Shown here one piece after another: positions 23,588 through 24,171 of a stretch of 24,171 bases of DNA; within the stretch, counting starts at the first letter, position 1; each line of letters begins with the position of its first letter. The position numbers were made by a program, and so were the translations under genes. This stretch comes from CAYUAI01 sp964442745 (GTDB taxonomy: Bacteria; Pseudomonadota; Gammaproteobacteria; S012-40), in the NCBI GenBank assembly GCA_964442745.1, contig CAYUAI010000064.1, forward strand, positions 1-24,171, written 5' to 3'. The notes below the pieces were generated by a model that was given only the letters and a program-made list of their open reading frames with translations, was not told the DNA's origin and did not search any database.

Positions 23588-24171
23588 CTACGTTGGATCG
23601 ATGATTTTACTCTCTAAACGTATCCCTAAAGGTCCTCTAGGTAGATAGACCTCAAAGTGTTTGCCTTCGCGTTCGGCTTCCAGTCGAACGGTTTCTGAGG
23701 CTTCTCCTTGGGTGGTGGCGGTGGTTAAGTCGCTCCAGCTGAAAATTCGATCGCTCCCATACCGATAAATGATATCACCGGCTTGTAAGCCGGCTTGTTC
23801 TGCCGGCGAATGAGCGATGACACTTTGCACAAAGACTCGATTAGGTGTGCCTAGTTTGAACAAATAAAGGTCATAATCTTGTTCGCCTAAGGTTTCTCGG
23901 GTGGTGTTGGTGCTGTTTTGCAATTGCTGGCTTTCAATAAAATATTTTTCTGTTCCCACCCAGCCTTCACGAATCGCTTTATTGCGTAGAAAAAGTTGCT
24001 CCATTTCCACGGACTCGGCGCGTTGTTGCAGCTGTTCAGTTTGGGCTGCATCTAAACCTAATGACTGCAGGACTTCCTGCTCTTTCGCTTTTTCTGTCTC
24101 AGCGAACACGTTTCCGTTAGAGGATATTTGGCTAGGCGGCGTGTTTTCTGAGGTGGTAAGATTCGGCGCGT
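23588..24171 (-). CDS. PDZ-domain protein, 5' end outside the window
   Basis: C-terminal part of a protein with one PDZ domain. A GTG at 24109 could act as a start, but the frame stays open to the window edge (upstream residues read TTSENTPPSQISSNGN), so the gene most likely begins beyond 24171. A polar, Gln/Glu-rich, probably helical segment leads into the PDZ domain at about the last 100 residues, with VFVQSVIAHSPAEQAGLQAGDIIYRY as its core, and the protein ends shortly after LPRGPLGIRLES. PDZ domains bind peptide ends or help scaffold envelope proteins; no protease domain is visible in the part seen. Overall function is unknown. Confidence 0.75.
   Translation of the reverse strand, partial: APNLTTSENTPPSQISSNGNVFAETEKAKEQEVLQSLGLDAAQTEQLQQRAESVEMEQLFLRNKAIREGWVGTEKYFIESQQLQNSTNTTRETLGEQDYDLYLFKLGTPNRVFVQSVIAHSPAEQAGLQAGDIIYRYGSDRIFSWSDLTTATTQGEASETVRLEAEREGKHFEVYLPRGPLGIRLESKIIDPT

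Overview
The window reads as chromosomal DNA of a Gammaproteobacterium with moderate GC content (mid-40s percent by eye). The strongest taxonomic cues are the gene order dapC-dapD-arsC/yffB-dapE, which is typical of Pseudomonas-like gammaproteobacteria, a lolC-lolD pair, an MltB-type lytic transglycosylase, a PilZ protein, and outer-membrane lipoproteins. I cannot name a genus. No tRNA, rRNA, CRISPR array, IS element or phage gene was recognised.

Left part (1-13039), the accessory region. A hexahaem c-type cytochrome lipoprotein built from three tandem di-haem repeats (202-2832) is followed by a hairpin terminator. After a long leader comes a three-gene set on the plus strand. It comprises a very small two-partner-secretion exoprotein consisting almost only of the TPS (haemagglutination activity) domain (3354-4442); a TpsB/ShlB-type outer-membrane transporter with two Big_5 (SbsA-type) Ig-like domains and a proline-rich linker before its POTRA domain (4517-7354); and a giant 1547-residue lipoprotein with eleven Big_5 domains and three C-terminal modules that each carry a cysteine pair (7473-12116). 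The Ig fold shared by the transporter and the lipoprotein suggests the set works together at the cell surface; this is the best candidate here for an undescribed system. A DyP-type peroxidase gene broken by a one-base frameshift follows (12157-13039).

Middle part (13125-18905), the housekeeping region. On the minus strand dapC, dapD, an ArsC/Spx-like gene and dapE form the lysine/diaminopimelate operon of the succinylase branch. Divergent from it, on the plus strand, lolC (possibly lolF-type) and lolD overlap and encode the lipoprotein-release ABC transporter, which would serve the two lipoproteins on the left. A strong hairpin ends this unit.

Right part (18953-24171), regulatory and envelope genes. 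It holds an ECF sigma factor with a CRP-like site upstream, a secreted spondin-domain protein with its own terminator and an unusual upstream region (four ATCAC motifs spaced exactly 11 bp, and a 70-bp imperfect palindrome), a PilZ c-di-GMP-binding protein, an outer-membrane beta-barrel candidate whose leader RNA can fold over its ribosome binding site, a soluble lytic transglycosylase, and the C-terminal part of a PDZ-domain protein running off the window edge.
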